DNA from: Bacillota bacterium
GTDB taxonomy: Bacteria; Bacteroidota; Bacteroidia; Bacteroidales; Bacteroidaceae
Length of the DNA stretch: 64,000 nucleotides
Reading direction: 5' to 3'
NCBI GenBank assembly: GCA_023664625.1
Contig: JAMPFD010000002.1
Coordinates: forward strand, 156,441 to 220,440
A program made the translations under genes and the position numbers. Under the pieces are notes generated by a model. That model did not search any database and was not told where the DNA came from. It saw only the letters and a list, made by a program, of their open reading frames with translations. Position 1 is the stretch's first letter. Each line of letters starts with the position of its first letter. Below, piece after piece: positions 46,334 to 55,006 of this stretch.

Positions 46334-46589
46334 TAAGTAACTATTGATAATTATTTTATAATATAATGTTTTCTCACTAAAGCTTGTTGAATTTCATTCT
46401 ACCTTTTCTCGCCATGGCATAACTGAAACGAGTTTCGTTCTGCTCATCCGGCTTAACGAAAACGTTCTTTTTTGTGAGTCAGTGCTTGTCACTCAGTCAC
46501 AATGCCTGCATTGCTCCTTCGGTTCCGTGCACTAACCGCCTAAAAAATAACTGCGTTTTTAGTATAAACTAATTTCCAACAGTTACTTA
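46334..46589. mobile_element. MITE-like element, copy 3 (256 bp)
   Basis: The termini TAAGTAACTATTGATAATTA (left) and TAATTTCCAACAGTTACTTA (right) match the copy at 17330. The middle has an extra stretch of about 80 bp containing GGCATAACTGAAACGAGTTT, which is shared with the copy at 62546 (GGCATGACTGAAACAAGTTT). There is no coding frame. It sits between the amidohydrolase and the dehydrogenase of a probable operon. Confidence 0.72.
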
Positions 46590-46645
46590 TTATAAATAAA
46601 TGTGGATTCTGTTTTTATTTGTTTTGTGTTACAACAAGTGTGCCA

Positions 46646-47623
46646 TTATTCACTCATGCTCGGAACGTATGGCAATACCGGTATATGGTCAAAGCCATAA
46701 ACTTTCTTTGCGTTACCGCCAAGAATCATTTGCTTTTCGTTGTCAGTAAGTTCTGTAGACTTCAATATCCAGTCGTATGACTGACGGTATGTGATATTTG
46801 ATATTGTACGAGGATAGTCAGACCCCCATAGGATTTTCTCCATTCCGACGAGATCCGCAGATTCCTTTATGGCACTGATGGCGGAAGAATAGGGGTAATA
46901 TTCATCATTAAAGAGCCATGTTATACCTCCCATGTCTGTATATACGTTTTCGTATGCGCACAGTGCCATTTGCTTCTGCCATTCCTTACGGTTGACCATG
47001 CAGAAGTGTCCGAGAACGATTTTCAGTGTCGGACATTCCTTTATCACTGTCTCTAATTGCTCGTTCTGACAGGTGCCCTCCCCAAGTTCTATGGCGAGAA
47101 CCATCTTGTTGTCCTCCATGAGATGGAACATACGCATGAATTCCTGTGAGTCGAACCGTATCTTGATATGGTCGTCGACAAGTCTTGCGGCAGGAATTTT
47201 TATTCCTTTGAAACCACGGCGCAGGAGAACCTCTGCCTCAATCAGGAAGCCTGGTTTGCGGAATTCGCACATGCCGAATACAAAGAATCTGTCTGCCCAC
47301 CGGCGGCCGACGTACTCCAAATAATCGTTCTGCAAGCCGTCAATGAATTCTTGTGTGACGACAGCACCGCCCACCTGTGCAAAGTCCATATTGGCAAGGA
47401 ACTTCTCGGCAGAATTGTAATTGTCCCTCATCCATGGATTCATCATCTGCACCTCCGTGCCCATGAACGAACTTCTGCCATTGGGCAGCTGCTCAATACG
47501 TTTACCGTTGACGACGGTGTGTTGCCATAGCCACAGATGGGAGTGGGCATCGATTATTTCCGGCATATTATCTGACAGATAATATTTCTCGCGGCATTCT
47601 GCCTCGCTTATGAATTTCTCCAT
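46646..47623 (-). CDS. Amidohydrolase-family protein (COG3618/lactonase-like)
   Basis: A 325-residue TIM-barrel metal hydrolase. The entry EIIDAHSHLWLW carries the HxH-type metal motif (HSH); further conserved pieces are GFKGIKIPAARL, LKIVLGHFCMVN and KILWGSDYPRT, ending in the usual Asp. This pattern fits the amidohydrolase_2 group, which contains L-fuconolactone and other sugar-lactone hydrolases. Its start overlaps the end of the aldo/keto reductase gene by 16 nt, so the two are coupled: an aldose dehydrogenase would yield a lactone for this enzyme. That pathway role is inference. Confidence 0.85.
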   Translation of the reverse strand: MEKFISEAECREKYYLSDNMPEIIDAHSHLWLWQHTVVNGKRIEQLPNGRSSFMGTEVQMMNPWMRDNYNSAEKFLANMDFAQVGGAVVTQEFIDGLQNDYLEYVGRRWADRFFVFGMCEFRKPGFLIEAEVLLRRGFKGIKIPAARLVDDHIKIRFDSQEFMRMFHLMEDNKMVLAIELGEGTCQNEQLETVIKECPTLKIVLGHFCMVNRKEWQKQMALCAYENVYTDMGGITWLFNDEYYPYSSAISAIKESADLVGMEKILWGSDYPRTISNITYRQSYDWILKSTELTDNEKQMILGGNAKKVYGFDHIPVLPYVPSMSE

Positions 47624-48555
47624 CTTACACGCATCTGGTCACCGATAATATCCTGAACTTCCTTGACAAGCTCCCAGTCTATTGGGGCTTCCGCGTATTC
47701 CCAGTTCTTCTTTACGTTGGCAGGGTTGGCAGAAGAAAACAGGGTAGTTGCTATGCGGGGATTGCTGATGGCATACTGTATGGCGAGTTTCTCTATCGGG
47801 TATCCCTTCTCATTGACGTGGTCGACAGCTTTCCGGCATGCCTCCACAAGACTCTTTGGTGCCGGATGCCATGCGGGAACCCCACGAGAGGACAGAAGTC
47901 CCATTGATAAAGGAGAAGCATTGATTATGCCTACATTGTGTTTCTCAAAGAAATCAAAGTAATCATTAAGCATTTCGTCATTAAGAGAATAATGGCAGAA
48001 GCAGAGCGTTGCTTCCACGGTACCCTCCGGACAGTGCTCCACAACCCACTTGATGTTCTCCGGCTGAAGGTCTGTTATGCCGACATGACCGACAACACCT
48101 TCCTCGCGTAATTTCACAAGTGCGGGAAGAGTTTCGTCGACAATTTTCTGCAAACCTCCAGGAAGGTCTCCCTGAAACTCTATGTCATGTACGTTTATGA
48201 GGTCAATGTGGTCAATATTGAGGCGTTCCATGCTCTCATAAACGCTGCGTGTGACACGCTCAGCGGAATAATCCCAGGTGTTCTTCCCGTCAACACCATA
48301 TCTTCCAACCTTTGTTGACAGATAATATTTGTCTCTTGGAATGTTTTTTAGTGCCTGGCCGAGTACAGTCTCTGCCTTATAGTGGCCGTAGTAAGGAGAG
48401 ACGTCTATGAAATTCATGCCACAGTCTATTGCTGTATAGACTGCGTCAAGAGATTCTTCAAGATTTGTCTCGCGGAATACACTGCCGAGTGATGATGCTC
48501 CGAAAGACAGCGCTGAAACCTTCATGCCTGTCTTTCCAATCTCATAGTAGTTCAT
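47608..48555 (-). CDS. Aldo/keto reductase (aldose 1-dehydrogenase-like)
   Basis: A 315-residue AKR barrel. The Asp of FIDVSPYYG, the Tyr within it, the Lys in YYLSTKVGRYG and the His in LINVHDIEF form the AKR tetrad; the late segment NPRIATTLFSSANPANVKKN is the cofactor loop. The overall pattern is closest to L-galactose / L-fucose (D-threo-aldose) 1-dehydrogenases, as judged by memory of the family. It is the first gene of the amidohydrolase pair and is divergent from the DUF5020 gene. Confidence 0.86.
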   Translation of the reverse strand: MNYYEIGKTGMKVSALSFGASSLGSVFRETNLEESLDAVYTAIDCGMNFIDVSPYYGHYKAETVLGQALKNIPRDKYYLSTKVGRYGVDGKNTWDYSAERVTRSVYESMERLNIDHIDLINVHDIEFQGDLPGGLQKIVDETLPALVKLREEGVVGHVGITDLQPENIKWVVEHCPEGTVEATLCFCHYSLNDEMLNDYFDFFEKHNVGIINASPLSMGLLSSRGVPAWHPAPKSLVEACRKAVDHVNEKGYPIEKLAIQYAISNPRIATTLFSSANPANVKKNWEYAEAPIDWELVKEVQDIIGDQMRVRWRNS

Positions 48556-48677
48556 ATTATTAGTCGTTTGATGTTTTTATTGTTATCTGTTGTGATCGGT
48601 ATTCATGTGCTATGTTATTTATCAAGGTATGGCAGATGAAAGATGCATAGACCACAGGTAAATTGTTTCCTTGTCTT

Positions 48678-48686
48678 GCAAAATTA
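48678..48686 (-). promoter_or_regulatory. -7 promoter element of the aldo/keto reductase gene
   Basis: On the minus strand TAATTTTGC lies about 123 nt upstream of the reductase start. It matches the Bacteroidetes -7 consensus; the -33 side is poor. Confidence 0.45.
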
Positions 48687-48749
48687 ACAAATTTATTGGA
48701 CCTACTATACATTTTCGCACTTTTTATCTTATATTTAATATAATTTTTG

Positions 48750-48758
48750 TAATTTTGC
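48750..48758 (+). promoter_or_regulatory. -7 promoter element of the DUF5020 gene
   Basis: TAATTTTGC lies 55 nt before the ATG at 48813 and fits the Bacteroidetes -7 consensus. Confidence 0.55.
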
Positions 48759-48812
48759 ACTCTCATTTTACAATTCACTTATAAAAGATAGGTATTTAAC
48801 AAGTAAAAAAAA

Positions 48813-49538
48813 ATGAAAAAGATTGTTTTGGCATCATTTCTGATGCTGTCAGCCGTTGCAGGCATGGCACAGAGTAACCTCCAGCTTCATTATGACTTTG
48901 GGCGCAATGTTTATCCGGACGAGCAGGCTGAGCGTCCAAAGGTTACTGGAACATTTGAACAGTTCTCGGCTGACGGACTGGGCTCATGGTTCTATTTCAT
49001 AGATATGGATTTCTATAATGACGGTGCTGCAGGAGCCTATGTGGAGTTGACCCGTGAGTTCAGCATTGGCAAGAAAGGCTTTGCTGCTCATATCGAGTAC
49101 GACGGCGGTCTCTGCTCCAAGAAGAGTTACTCGGCACGTTATCAGCAGGCCGCGCTTCTCGGTGGTGCATACAACGGCCATTCCAAGAATTTCAAGACAA
49201 CGTACTCTTTGCAGGTGATGTATAAGCAGTTCTTCAAGAGTGCCACAAACGGAGCGTTCCCGTCTTGCCAGCTTACAGGCATCTGGAGCACAACATTTGC
49301 CAATGATGCTCTTACCTTCGCCGGCGTATTTGACTTCTGGCGCGATGAGCAGGCTAACGGTCACGGTAAACTTGTCTTTATTTCCGAGCCTCAACTATGG
49401 TTTAATCTCAATTCCATAAAGGGGCTCAAGAAATGTCCTATATCCATTGGTACCGAGATGGAGTTCTACAGCGGTTTCTATTCTGACAATTCAAAGATGT
49501 ACTGGAATCCTACAATCGCAGTAAAGTGCAAGTTGTAA
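48813..49538 (+). CDS. DUF5020-family outer-membrane channel-like protein
   Basis: A 241-residue exported protein. A cleavable signal peptide (FLMLSAVAGMAQ) is followed by amphipathic beta strands, with LQLHYDFGRNVYPDEQAERP near the start and a C-terminal strand ending AVKCKL. The family (DUF5020) is related to the nucleoside-specific channel Tsx; a 12-strand outer-membrane barrel is expected. The substrate is unknown. It has its own promoter and a very strong terminator, so it is monocistronic. Confidence 0.82.
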   Translation: MKKIVLASFLMLSAVAGMAQSNLQLHYDFGRNVYPDEQAERPKVTGTFEQFSADGLGSWFYFIDMDFYNDGAAGAYVELTREFSIGKKGFAAHIEYDGGLCSKKSYSARYQQAALLGGAYNGHSKNFKTTYSLQVMYKQFFKSATNGAFPSCQLTGIWSTTFANDALTFAGVFDFWRDEQANGHGKLVFISEPQLWFNLNSIKGLKKCPISIGTEMEFYSGFYSDNSKMYWNPTIAVKCKL

Positions 49539-49564
49539 GATAAGGAGATAATATATCTTTAAGG

Positions 49565-49622
49565 AGATAAAATAATACGGGCTACGTGGATAATGCACTG
49601 CGTAGCCCGTATTATTTTATCT
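49565..49622 (+). terminator. Terminator of the DUF5020 gene
   Basis: A perfect 22-bp inverted repeat (arms 49565-49586 and 49601-49622, centred on GGGCTACG / CGTAGCCC) with a 14-nt loop is followed by an A-run on one side and an AT-rich stem base. It is unusually long for a terminator. Confidence 0.8.
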
Positions 49623-49673
49623 AAAAAAAGTATTATTTTCATTTAAGTATGACAGTATTTTGAATAAATAGGG

Positions 49674-49681
49674 TATCTTTG
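49674..49681 (+). promoter_or_regulatory. -7 promoter element of the thioredoxin gene
   Basis: TATCTTTG lies about 96 nt before the chosen ATG and matches the Bacteroidetes -7 consensus. Confidence 0.5.
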
Positions 49682-49776
49682 TGCCCAGATACACTACAGA
49701 GATGCACTAAAGATGCAGTATCAACAGTGTTATTTTGAGATATACATGCAATATTAATTCTTTAATTCAGCAGACT

Positions 49777-50076
49777 ATGGAAACATTCAAAGACGTAATT
49801 TCAGGTAACCAACTCGTTTTAGTTGATTTCTTTGCAACATGGTGTCAGCCATGCAAAATGATGCATCCGGTTCTTGATCAGGTTAAGGAAGTGCTTGGCG
49901 ACAGGATACGCATTATAAAGATTGATGTGGACCAGCAGGATGCTGTTGCCGCTCAGTATCAGATACGCTCAGTGCCGACGCTGATGCTGTTCAGGAATGG
50001 TGAGATGCTATGGCGTCAGAGCGGGGCAATGTCAAAGACAGCATTATTGTCCGTAATAGACCCGTTTTTGAAATAG
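49777..50076 (+). CDS. Thioredoxin
   Basis: A 99-residue thioredoxin starting METFKDVISG. The redox motif FFATWCQPCKMMHPVLDQV is complete (WCQPC, with Gln in place of Gly), and the cis-Pro lies in IRSVPTLMLF. It reduces protein disulfides in the cytoplasm; no signal peptide is present. The frame runs back to 49735, but the internal ATG gives the normal family length. The neighbours downstream are also redox proteins (FMN reductase, EFR1-type ferredoxin). Confidence 0.92.
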   Translation: METFKDVISGNQLVLVDFFATWCQPCKMMHPVLDQVKEVLGDRIRIIKIDVDQQDAVAAQYQIRSVPTLMLFRNGEMLWRQSGAMSKTALLSVIDPFLK

Positions 50077-50110
50077 CGTAATCTCAGGCAATTGCTTGAA
50101 TCCCATGCAG

Positions 50111-50171
50111 GTACCTGCTGGAGACTGGTTTGGTGAAGGACAGCTTCGTTATAATAATCTCCAACAGGTAC
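50111..50171 (+). other. Imperfect stem-loop before the FMN reductase gene
   Basis: GTACCTGCTGGAGA (50111-50124) pairs with TCTCCAACAGGTAC (50158-50171), one mismatch in 14 bp, with a 33-nt loop. It lies between the thioredoxin stop and the reductase start, without a T-run, so it may be a leader structure rather than a terminator. Confidence 0.4.
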
Positions 50172-50201
50172 TTCATTATTGTACTTAATTGTAAGAATAG
50201 A

Positions 50202-50765
50202 ATGAATATGAAAAAGATATTGTTTATCATAGGCTCCTTGCGTAAGGACTCGTTCAACAGGAAATTGTCGTATATGGCAGAACAATGTATAGCCGGTCGT
50301 GCCTTGGTTGAATATCTTGACTATTCAGAAGTACCGATGATGAATCAGGATCTTGAGTACCCCTCTCCTGATGCTGTCACGTCAGTCCGCAGAAAGATTG
50401 CGGAAGCAGACGGAATATGGATATTCACTCCTGAGTATAATTACAGTTATCCCGGTCATTTGAAGAATCTTATTGACTGGCTCTCACGTCCTGTTGTTGC
50501 GGATGACCATGTTACACCGCTTGTCATAAGTAAAAAGAAAGTAGCGTTGAGTGGTGCCGGCGGAGGTATGGCCACTGCCAATTGTCGTGCGAAGCTGACG
50601 GAACTGCTGACATTACCTTTCATTGATGCTGACGTTATGGCAGAGCCACAGACAGGAATCAGGCTTGGAAATGAGGCCCGGACGGATGGCAGGATGCAAC
50701 TTTCACAAGAACAGGAAGAGGCTTTGGCAAGGCAGGCTGATGCCTTCCTTGAATATATAGGCTAA
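50202..50765 (+). CDS. NAD(P)H-dependent FMN reductase family protein
   Basis: A 187-residue flavodoxin-fold reductase. IGSLRKDSFNRKLSYMAEQC is the FMN phosphate-binding entry, and IFTPEYNYSYPGHLKNLIDW is the family signature seen in ChrR/AzoR-like NADPH:quinone or azo reductases. It reduces small electron acceptors in the cytoplasm. The start is taken at the first ATG of MNMKKILF (50202); the second ATG at 50208 is equally possible. A longer frame to 50130 would run through the stem-loop and is not favoured. Confidence 0.88.
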   Translation: MNMKKILFIIGSLRKDSFNRKLSYMAEQCIAGRALVEYLDYSEVPMMNQDLEYPSPDAVTSVRRKIAEADGIWIFTPEYNYSYPGHLKNLIDWLSRPVVADDHVTPLVISKKKVALSGAGGGMATANCRAKLTELLTLPFIDADVMAEPQTGIRLGNEARTDGRMQLSQEQEEALARQADAFLEYIG

Positions 50766-50813
50766 GCACGACAGCAGTGAAGAGATAGAAAAACAGTATA
50801 TAAAACGAGGCCG

Positions 50814-51581
50814 ATGACAGTACATCAAATTATATTCAGTCCTACCGGAGGTACGGAGCGCGTGAGCAGACACATCTGTGAAGGCATAGGAAAAACCACC
50901 GTTATTACAGACTTGTGCGTTCAGGAGAAATGCCTGTTGTTTCCTGTTGTCCGTGAAGAAGATATTGCCATTGTTGCAATGCCGGTTTTTGCAGGACGCG
51001 TTCCTTCATTGGCCGTCAGGCGGTTTAGGAACATTGCAGGCAATAATGCACGTTGCGTAGTGGTGGCTGTCTATGGCAACCGCGCCTATGACGATGCCCT
51101 TCTTGAGATGTACGATGTGGCATCAAGCATGGGATTCCGTGTCATAGCCGCCATAAGTGCCGTCGCAGAGCATAGTATTGTAAGGATGTACGGTACGGGA
51201 AGGCCTGACAGAAAGGATTCTGATGAACTTTTTGGATTCGGGAAGTCCATACTTGAGAGAATGGAAAATGCCGGTGCGCTCAGTCCGCAGCATATTCCCG
51301 GAAACCGTCCTTACAGAGTTGCCAATGCCGGTCCTTTCCCAATGGCGGATGAAGGTTGCACAGCCTGTGGAAAATGTGTAGCGAACTGTCCTGTGGATGC
51401 TATTCCTGAACATGATTTCCGTAATGTACGCAAGGATATATGTATATCATGTATGCGTTGTGTCTCCATTTGTCCGACCGGTTCCAGAGGCGTAGGAGAA
51501 ATAAAGAATCTTCTTGAGGAGAGGCTTGGGCCATTATGTGCAACGAGGAAAGACAATGAACTTATCATGCAATGTAAGTGA
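50814..51581 (+). CDS. EFR1-type flavodoxin-ferredoxin fusion protein
   Basis: A 255-residue protein. Residues 1 to about 150 form a flavodoxin-like fold (IIFSPTGGTERVSRHICEGI), and residues about 180-225 carry two 4Fe-4S clusters (CTACGKCVANCPVDAI and CISCMRCVSICP). Such EFR1-family proteins pair FMN and iron-sulfur centres for electron transfer; the partner is unknown. It follows the FMN reductase by 48 nt on the same strand and ends before a terminator shared with the opposing gene. Confidence 0.88.
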   Translation: MTVHQIIFSPTGGTERVSRHICEGIGKTTVITDLCVQEKCLLFPVVREEDIAIVAMPVFAGRVPSLAVRRFRNIAGNNARCVVVAVYGNRAYDDALLEMYDVASSMGFRVIAAISAVAEHSIVRMYGTGRPDRKDSDELFGFGKSILERMENAGALSPQHIPGNRPYRVANAGPFPMADEGCTACGKCVANCPVDAIPEHDFRNVRKDICISCMRCVSICPTGSRGVGEIKNLLEERLGPLCATRKDNELIMQCK

Positions 51582-51614
51582 TATGTTTTCCTGGATGATA
51601 AGTTTTGATATGAT

Positions 51615-51659
51615 AAGGACCGGCAAATACTTTTAATACAGGTACTTGCCGGTCCTTTT
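51615..51659. terminator. Bidirectional terminator between convergent genes
   Basis: AAGGACCGGCAAATAC and GTACTTGCCGGTCCTT (one mismatch in 16 bp) enclose a 13-nt loop, followed by TTTTG. It lies between the ferredoxin gene and the minus-strand gene beginning at 52315. Confidence 0.75.
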
Positions 51660-51676
51660 GTCTGATATGTGAAGAA

Positions 51677-52315
51677 CTATTCTTTTATTTCATCGGCACG
51701 TATACCGAGAGCCGCCATGAGCGAGTATCCGAGAATTTCCGTGCGGCACGGCACACCTGAAAGCGGATGCATTGCAAACAGAGTCACTCTTTTCTCAGGA
51801 CATGCACGGTCAATATGCCGCAGAACAGGCATCAGATACTCCATTACACAGTTACTGTCCGAGTCAAGATTGGGAATGACCATGACATTCTTCACCTGCG
51901 GTTCATCGGCCATAGCCGCAAGAATATCCGTGAAGATGTCATACTTTGACATAGCCTTCGTCTTGTCTTCCGCACTGACAGCATTAAAGGAAAACTCTCC
52001 GAGGTCTCCCTTGAAAGCCTGACCGTCAAGTTCTGTGTTGTATTTTCCGGGATTGAAGTTATTCATCTCCTCTGTATCCTTGTCATGAACAAGTATGACA
52101 TTGCATTCTTTCTGCTCTTTCACTGACGCTTCTCCGTCACTTTCCGTGATACGTCGGACCCCGCCGTCCATGGCGATACATTCAACCCATTGCGCCATAT
52201 CTGCCTGAGGAATATGACGTCCTATGATTCTTTCAAAATTGACAATGAGATTAAAAGCTACATTGTCAATATATTCCGCATCGGCAATAATAACCGATGT
52301 ACATTTTTTATCCAT
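51677..52315 (-). CDS. Unknown conserved-looking protein (possibly DUF6621)
   Basis: A 212-residue soluble protein that I recognise only as a Bacteroidales-type conserved protein; I think it is the group called DUF6621 but am not sure. It begins SVIIADAEYIDNVAFNLIVN and has alternating strand/helix segments such as NVILVHDKD, VKNVMVIPNLDSDSNCVMEY and KRVTLFAMHPLSGVPCRTEI, which suggests an alpha/beta fold. No signal peptide or catalytic motif is evident. It lies 56 nt after dnaG on the same strand, so it may be the last gene of that run. Confidence 0.75.
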   Translation of the reverse strand: MDKKCTSVIIADAEYIDNVAFNLIVNFERIIGRHIPQADMAQWVECIAMDGGVRRITESDGEASVKEQKECNVILVHDKDTEEMNNFNPGKYNTELDGQAFKGDLGEFSFNAVSAEDKTKAMSKYDIFTDILAAMADEPQVKNVMVIPNLDSDSNCVMEYLMPVLRHIDRACPEKRVTLFAMHPLSGVPCRTEILGYSLMAALGIRADEIKE

Positions 52316-52371
52316 TTACTTATTCTGTTTTCTATATGTGGAAACCTGTACCGTGTTTGCCGACGTACAGG

Positions 52372-54402
52372 CTATCTGATATTGTTTCCGAGCTGTTTGG
52401 CTATTGAGGCGAACAGATTCTTCTGCTCCTGATATTCCTTTAACAGAGGCATGGCCTTCTCCATGTCGTTGCCGAAAGCCGTTATCTTCTGCATGAGTTC
52501 ATTCAGGCGTGCATCTACAATGTCACGGCGGAACTCCATAAGGAGACGCTCTAAATGGCTGCGAAGCCCCTCTTTGGTATATTTAAGTTCAAGACTCTTT
52601 GACAGAGTGTAATGCTCTGTAAGCATCTCTGTTGCGGCTGTACTTATCTCTATGTCCGGATGTTTTGAAAAAAATGTATCGGAGCGGAATCCTTCCTGCA
52701 TGGTATTTTCCATGGCACACGCCAGCATCCGGTTATATAGCGGAGTGGAGAAAGACAGTCCGTCGGAAGTGAGATTGTAATAGACAAACTGTGTAACGTT
52801 AAGTGACATTGTCGTTCCGTCCTCTGTCTCGACATTGTCCATGACAATCTTGTCCCCTTGGCGTACCACCGCCTGCATTATCAGTCTCTCAATAGATTCC
52901 GAAGCACTTTTCTTTACGGGAGTCTTCGGCATTTTCTGTATGAAAGCCTCGTCAGGAATGTCCTCAGGAGGAAGTTCATTGCCTATTGGCTGGTTCCTGG
53001 CTGTTCCCTCCGATGTTGCGGCAGTTGCTCTCTCACGTTCCTTGCGCTTGTCACGCTCCTTTATCTCGTCACTGATGAAGCGGTTCATCTTTGTGAGCAA
53101 GGTTTTCTCGTCCATACGGAGCCTTGTGGCACAGTCCTGAAGATACGCTGCACGGATAATGGGATCGGGAATGACGGAAACACTTTTTATTATGGAAGAG
53201 ATGACCTCCGAGCGTCTCACCGGGTCAGTGGCGTCTTTCATAAGCACATCCGTCTTGAACTGAATGAAATCAGTCTGATTACGTTCAACATAGTCCCTGA
53301 ATTCTTCCGGTGTATGCTTCTTTGCAAAAGAGTCGGGATCATCACCGTCAGGAAGTATGAGCACTTTTATGTTCATTCCTTCAGAAAGGAGCATGTCCGT
53401 ACCTCTCATCGCTGCTTTTATACCCGCTGCGTCTCCGTCATACAGCAAAACGATGTTCTTTGTGAGACGGTGAAGCATGTGTATCTGATGTATTGACAGT
53501 GCCGTTCCGGAGTTTGCCACGACATTCTCTATGCCGCACTGGTGCATGGAGATAACGTCAGTATATCCTTCGACCATGAATACACGGTCTTCCTTGCTTA
53601 TCTGCTTCTTTGCCTGATAGATACCGTAAAGTTCATGGTCCTTATGGTAGATGTCGGAATCAGGCGAGTTGACATATTTTTGCTGTACTCCTTTTGTCTC
53701 CTTGTCAAGCTTTCTTCCGCCGAATGCGACAACCTTGCCGCTCATTCCTATCCATGGGAATATTGCCCTGCCGGCAAAGCGGTCGACAAGTGATGCCTTG
53801 TCCACGCCGGCATCTGCGGCATTATCACCGCTTTTGGAATAGCACAGACCTGTTTTCAGCAGGAACTGTGCTTTATAGCCTTTTGCCAAAGCCTCGCGCG
53901 GCATGGCCTGACGGGCGGGAAGGGCAAAGCCGAGCCTGAACTTCTCTATGATGTCGTCACGGAACCCGCGGGAGCGGAAATACTGCATGCCTACAGCTCT
54001 GCCGTCTGCATCAGTGTGAAGGATGTCATGATAGTATTTTGCAGCCCATTCATTGACGATGAACATGGACTCACGCTCGCTCTCCTGCTGTTTCTCCTCA
54101 TTGCTCAGTTCACGTTCCTTTATCTCAATATGGTATTTCTTTGCCAACCATCGCAGAGCCTCAGGATAGGTCATCTGCTCATGCTCCATGATAAATCCCA
54201 CAGGTGTTCCTCCCTTGCCGCATGAGAAACAATGGCAGTAGTTGCGTGAGGGCGACACCGAGAATGACGGCGTCTTGTCGTCATGGAACGGGCAGAGTCC
54301 CTTGTAGTTCGCACCTGCCTTACGCAGTGTAACGAATTCCGACACGACGTCAACGATGTCTGCCGCTTCAAGAATCTTTGCCGTGGTTATTCTGTCTATC
54401 AT
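52372..54402 (-). CDS. dnaG: DNA primase
   Basis: A 676-residue primase that makes RNA primers for replication. The N-terminal CHC2 zinc finger is clear (LCPFHDDKTPSFSVSPSRNY, then CHCFSCGKGG). The catalytic TOPRIM part carries VFMVEGYTDVISMHQCGIEN and LLYDGDAAGIKAA. The C-terminal DnaB-interacting region is helical, with an interrupting charged linker (KERDKRKERERA). The length is at the upper end for Bacteroidetes. It lies downstream of rsmD, separated by 73 nt. Confidence 0.96.
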   Translation of the reverse strand: MIDRITTAKILEAADIVDVVSEFVTLRKAGANYKGLCPFHDDKTPSFSVSPSRNYCHCFSCGKGGTPVGFIMEHEQMTYPEALRWLAKKYHIEIKERELSNEEKQQESERESMFIVNEWAAKYYHDILHTDADGRAVGMQYFRSRGFRDDIIEKFRLGFALPARQAMPREALAKGYKAQFLLKTGLCYSKSGDNAADAGVDKASLVDRFAGRAIFPWIGMSGKVVAFGGRKLDKETKGVQQKYVNSPDSDIYHKDHELYGIYQAKKQISKEDRVFMVEGYTDVISMHQCGIENVVANSGTALSIHQIHMLHRLTKNIVLLYDGDAAGIKAAMRGTDMLLSEGMNIKVLILPDGDDPDSFAKKHTPEEFRDYVERNQTDFIQFKTDVLMKDATDPVRRSEVISSIIKSVSVIPDPIIRAAYLQDCATRLRMDEKTLLTKMNRFISDEIKERDKRKERERATAATSEGTARNQPIGNELPPEDIPDEAFIQKMPKTPVKKSASESIERLIMQAVVRQGDKIVMDNVETEDGTTMSLNVTQFVYYNLTSDGLSFSTPLYNRMLACAMENTMQEGFRSDTFFSKHPDIEISTAATEMLTEHYTLSKSLELKYTKEGLRSHLERLLMEFRRDIVDARLNELMQKITAFGNDMEKAMPLLKEYQEQKNLFASIAKQLGNNIR

Positions 54403-54475
54403 TGTGAATCAGTGGGTAATACCGTCAACAGCTTTCTTTTCTATACTTGCTCCCGGTCAAAGTCGCTGCGTACTG

Positions 54476-55006
54476 TTATCTGAACAACGTAAAATTGACA
54501 CTGCCGTAAGAACGGTGTTCCAGGAAGTGCGGATGGTCAGTGAAGTCATATTGCCTGCCATGCTCGAAGACGAAGATTCCTCCCTCGGCAAGTATCCCTT
54601 TGTCAAGTACGAGATCGGGAATTTCCGGCAGTTCCTTCAAAGCGTATGGAGGGTCGGCAAAGATAAAGTCAAACTGCCCGCGGCAGGACTTCAGGAAGCG
54701 GAATACGTCACCACGGATGAGGCTGCAGGTGTTGTCATCCAGTTTTTGCAGGCACTGACGGATGAAACTTGCATGGTCACGGTCTGCCTCTACGCTGACG
54801 ACCTGGCGGCATCCTCTTGAGAGAAGCTCCAGGGAGATGCTTCCCGTGCCGGCGAACAGGTCAAGGGCAACAGCGTCCTCAAGGTCTGTATAGCCTTGAA
54901 TGACATTGAAAATGTTCTCTTTCGCAAAGTCTGTCGTAGGGCGTGCCTTGAACGTACGCGGTATGTCGAATCTTCTTCCTTTATATATTCCTGTGATTAT
55001 TCTCAT
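54476..55006 (-). CDS. rsmD: 16S rRNA (guanine(966)-N2)-methyltransferase
   Basis: A 176-residue SAM-dependent methyltransferase of the normal length. The entry MRIITGIYKGRRFDIP, the SAM motif LDLFAGTGSISLELLSRG, and the catalytic motif FIFADPPYAL match RsmD. It methylates G966 in the small-subunit rRNA. Its start overlaps the end of the DUF3822 gene by 4 nt (ATGA type), so the two are translationally coupled. Confidence 0.94.
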   Translation of the reverse strand: MRIITGIYKGRRFDIPRTFKARPTTDFAKENIFNVIQGYTDLEDAVALDLFAGTGSISLELLSRGCRQVVSVEADRDHASFIRQCLQKLDDNTCSLIRGDVFRFLKSCRGQFDFIFADPPYALKELPEIPDLVLDKGILAEGGIFVFEHGRQYDFTDHPHFLEHRSYGSVNFTLFR

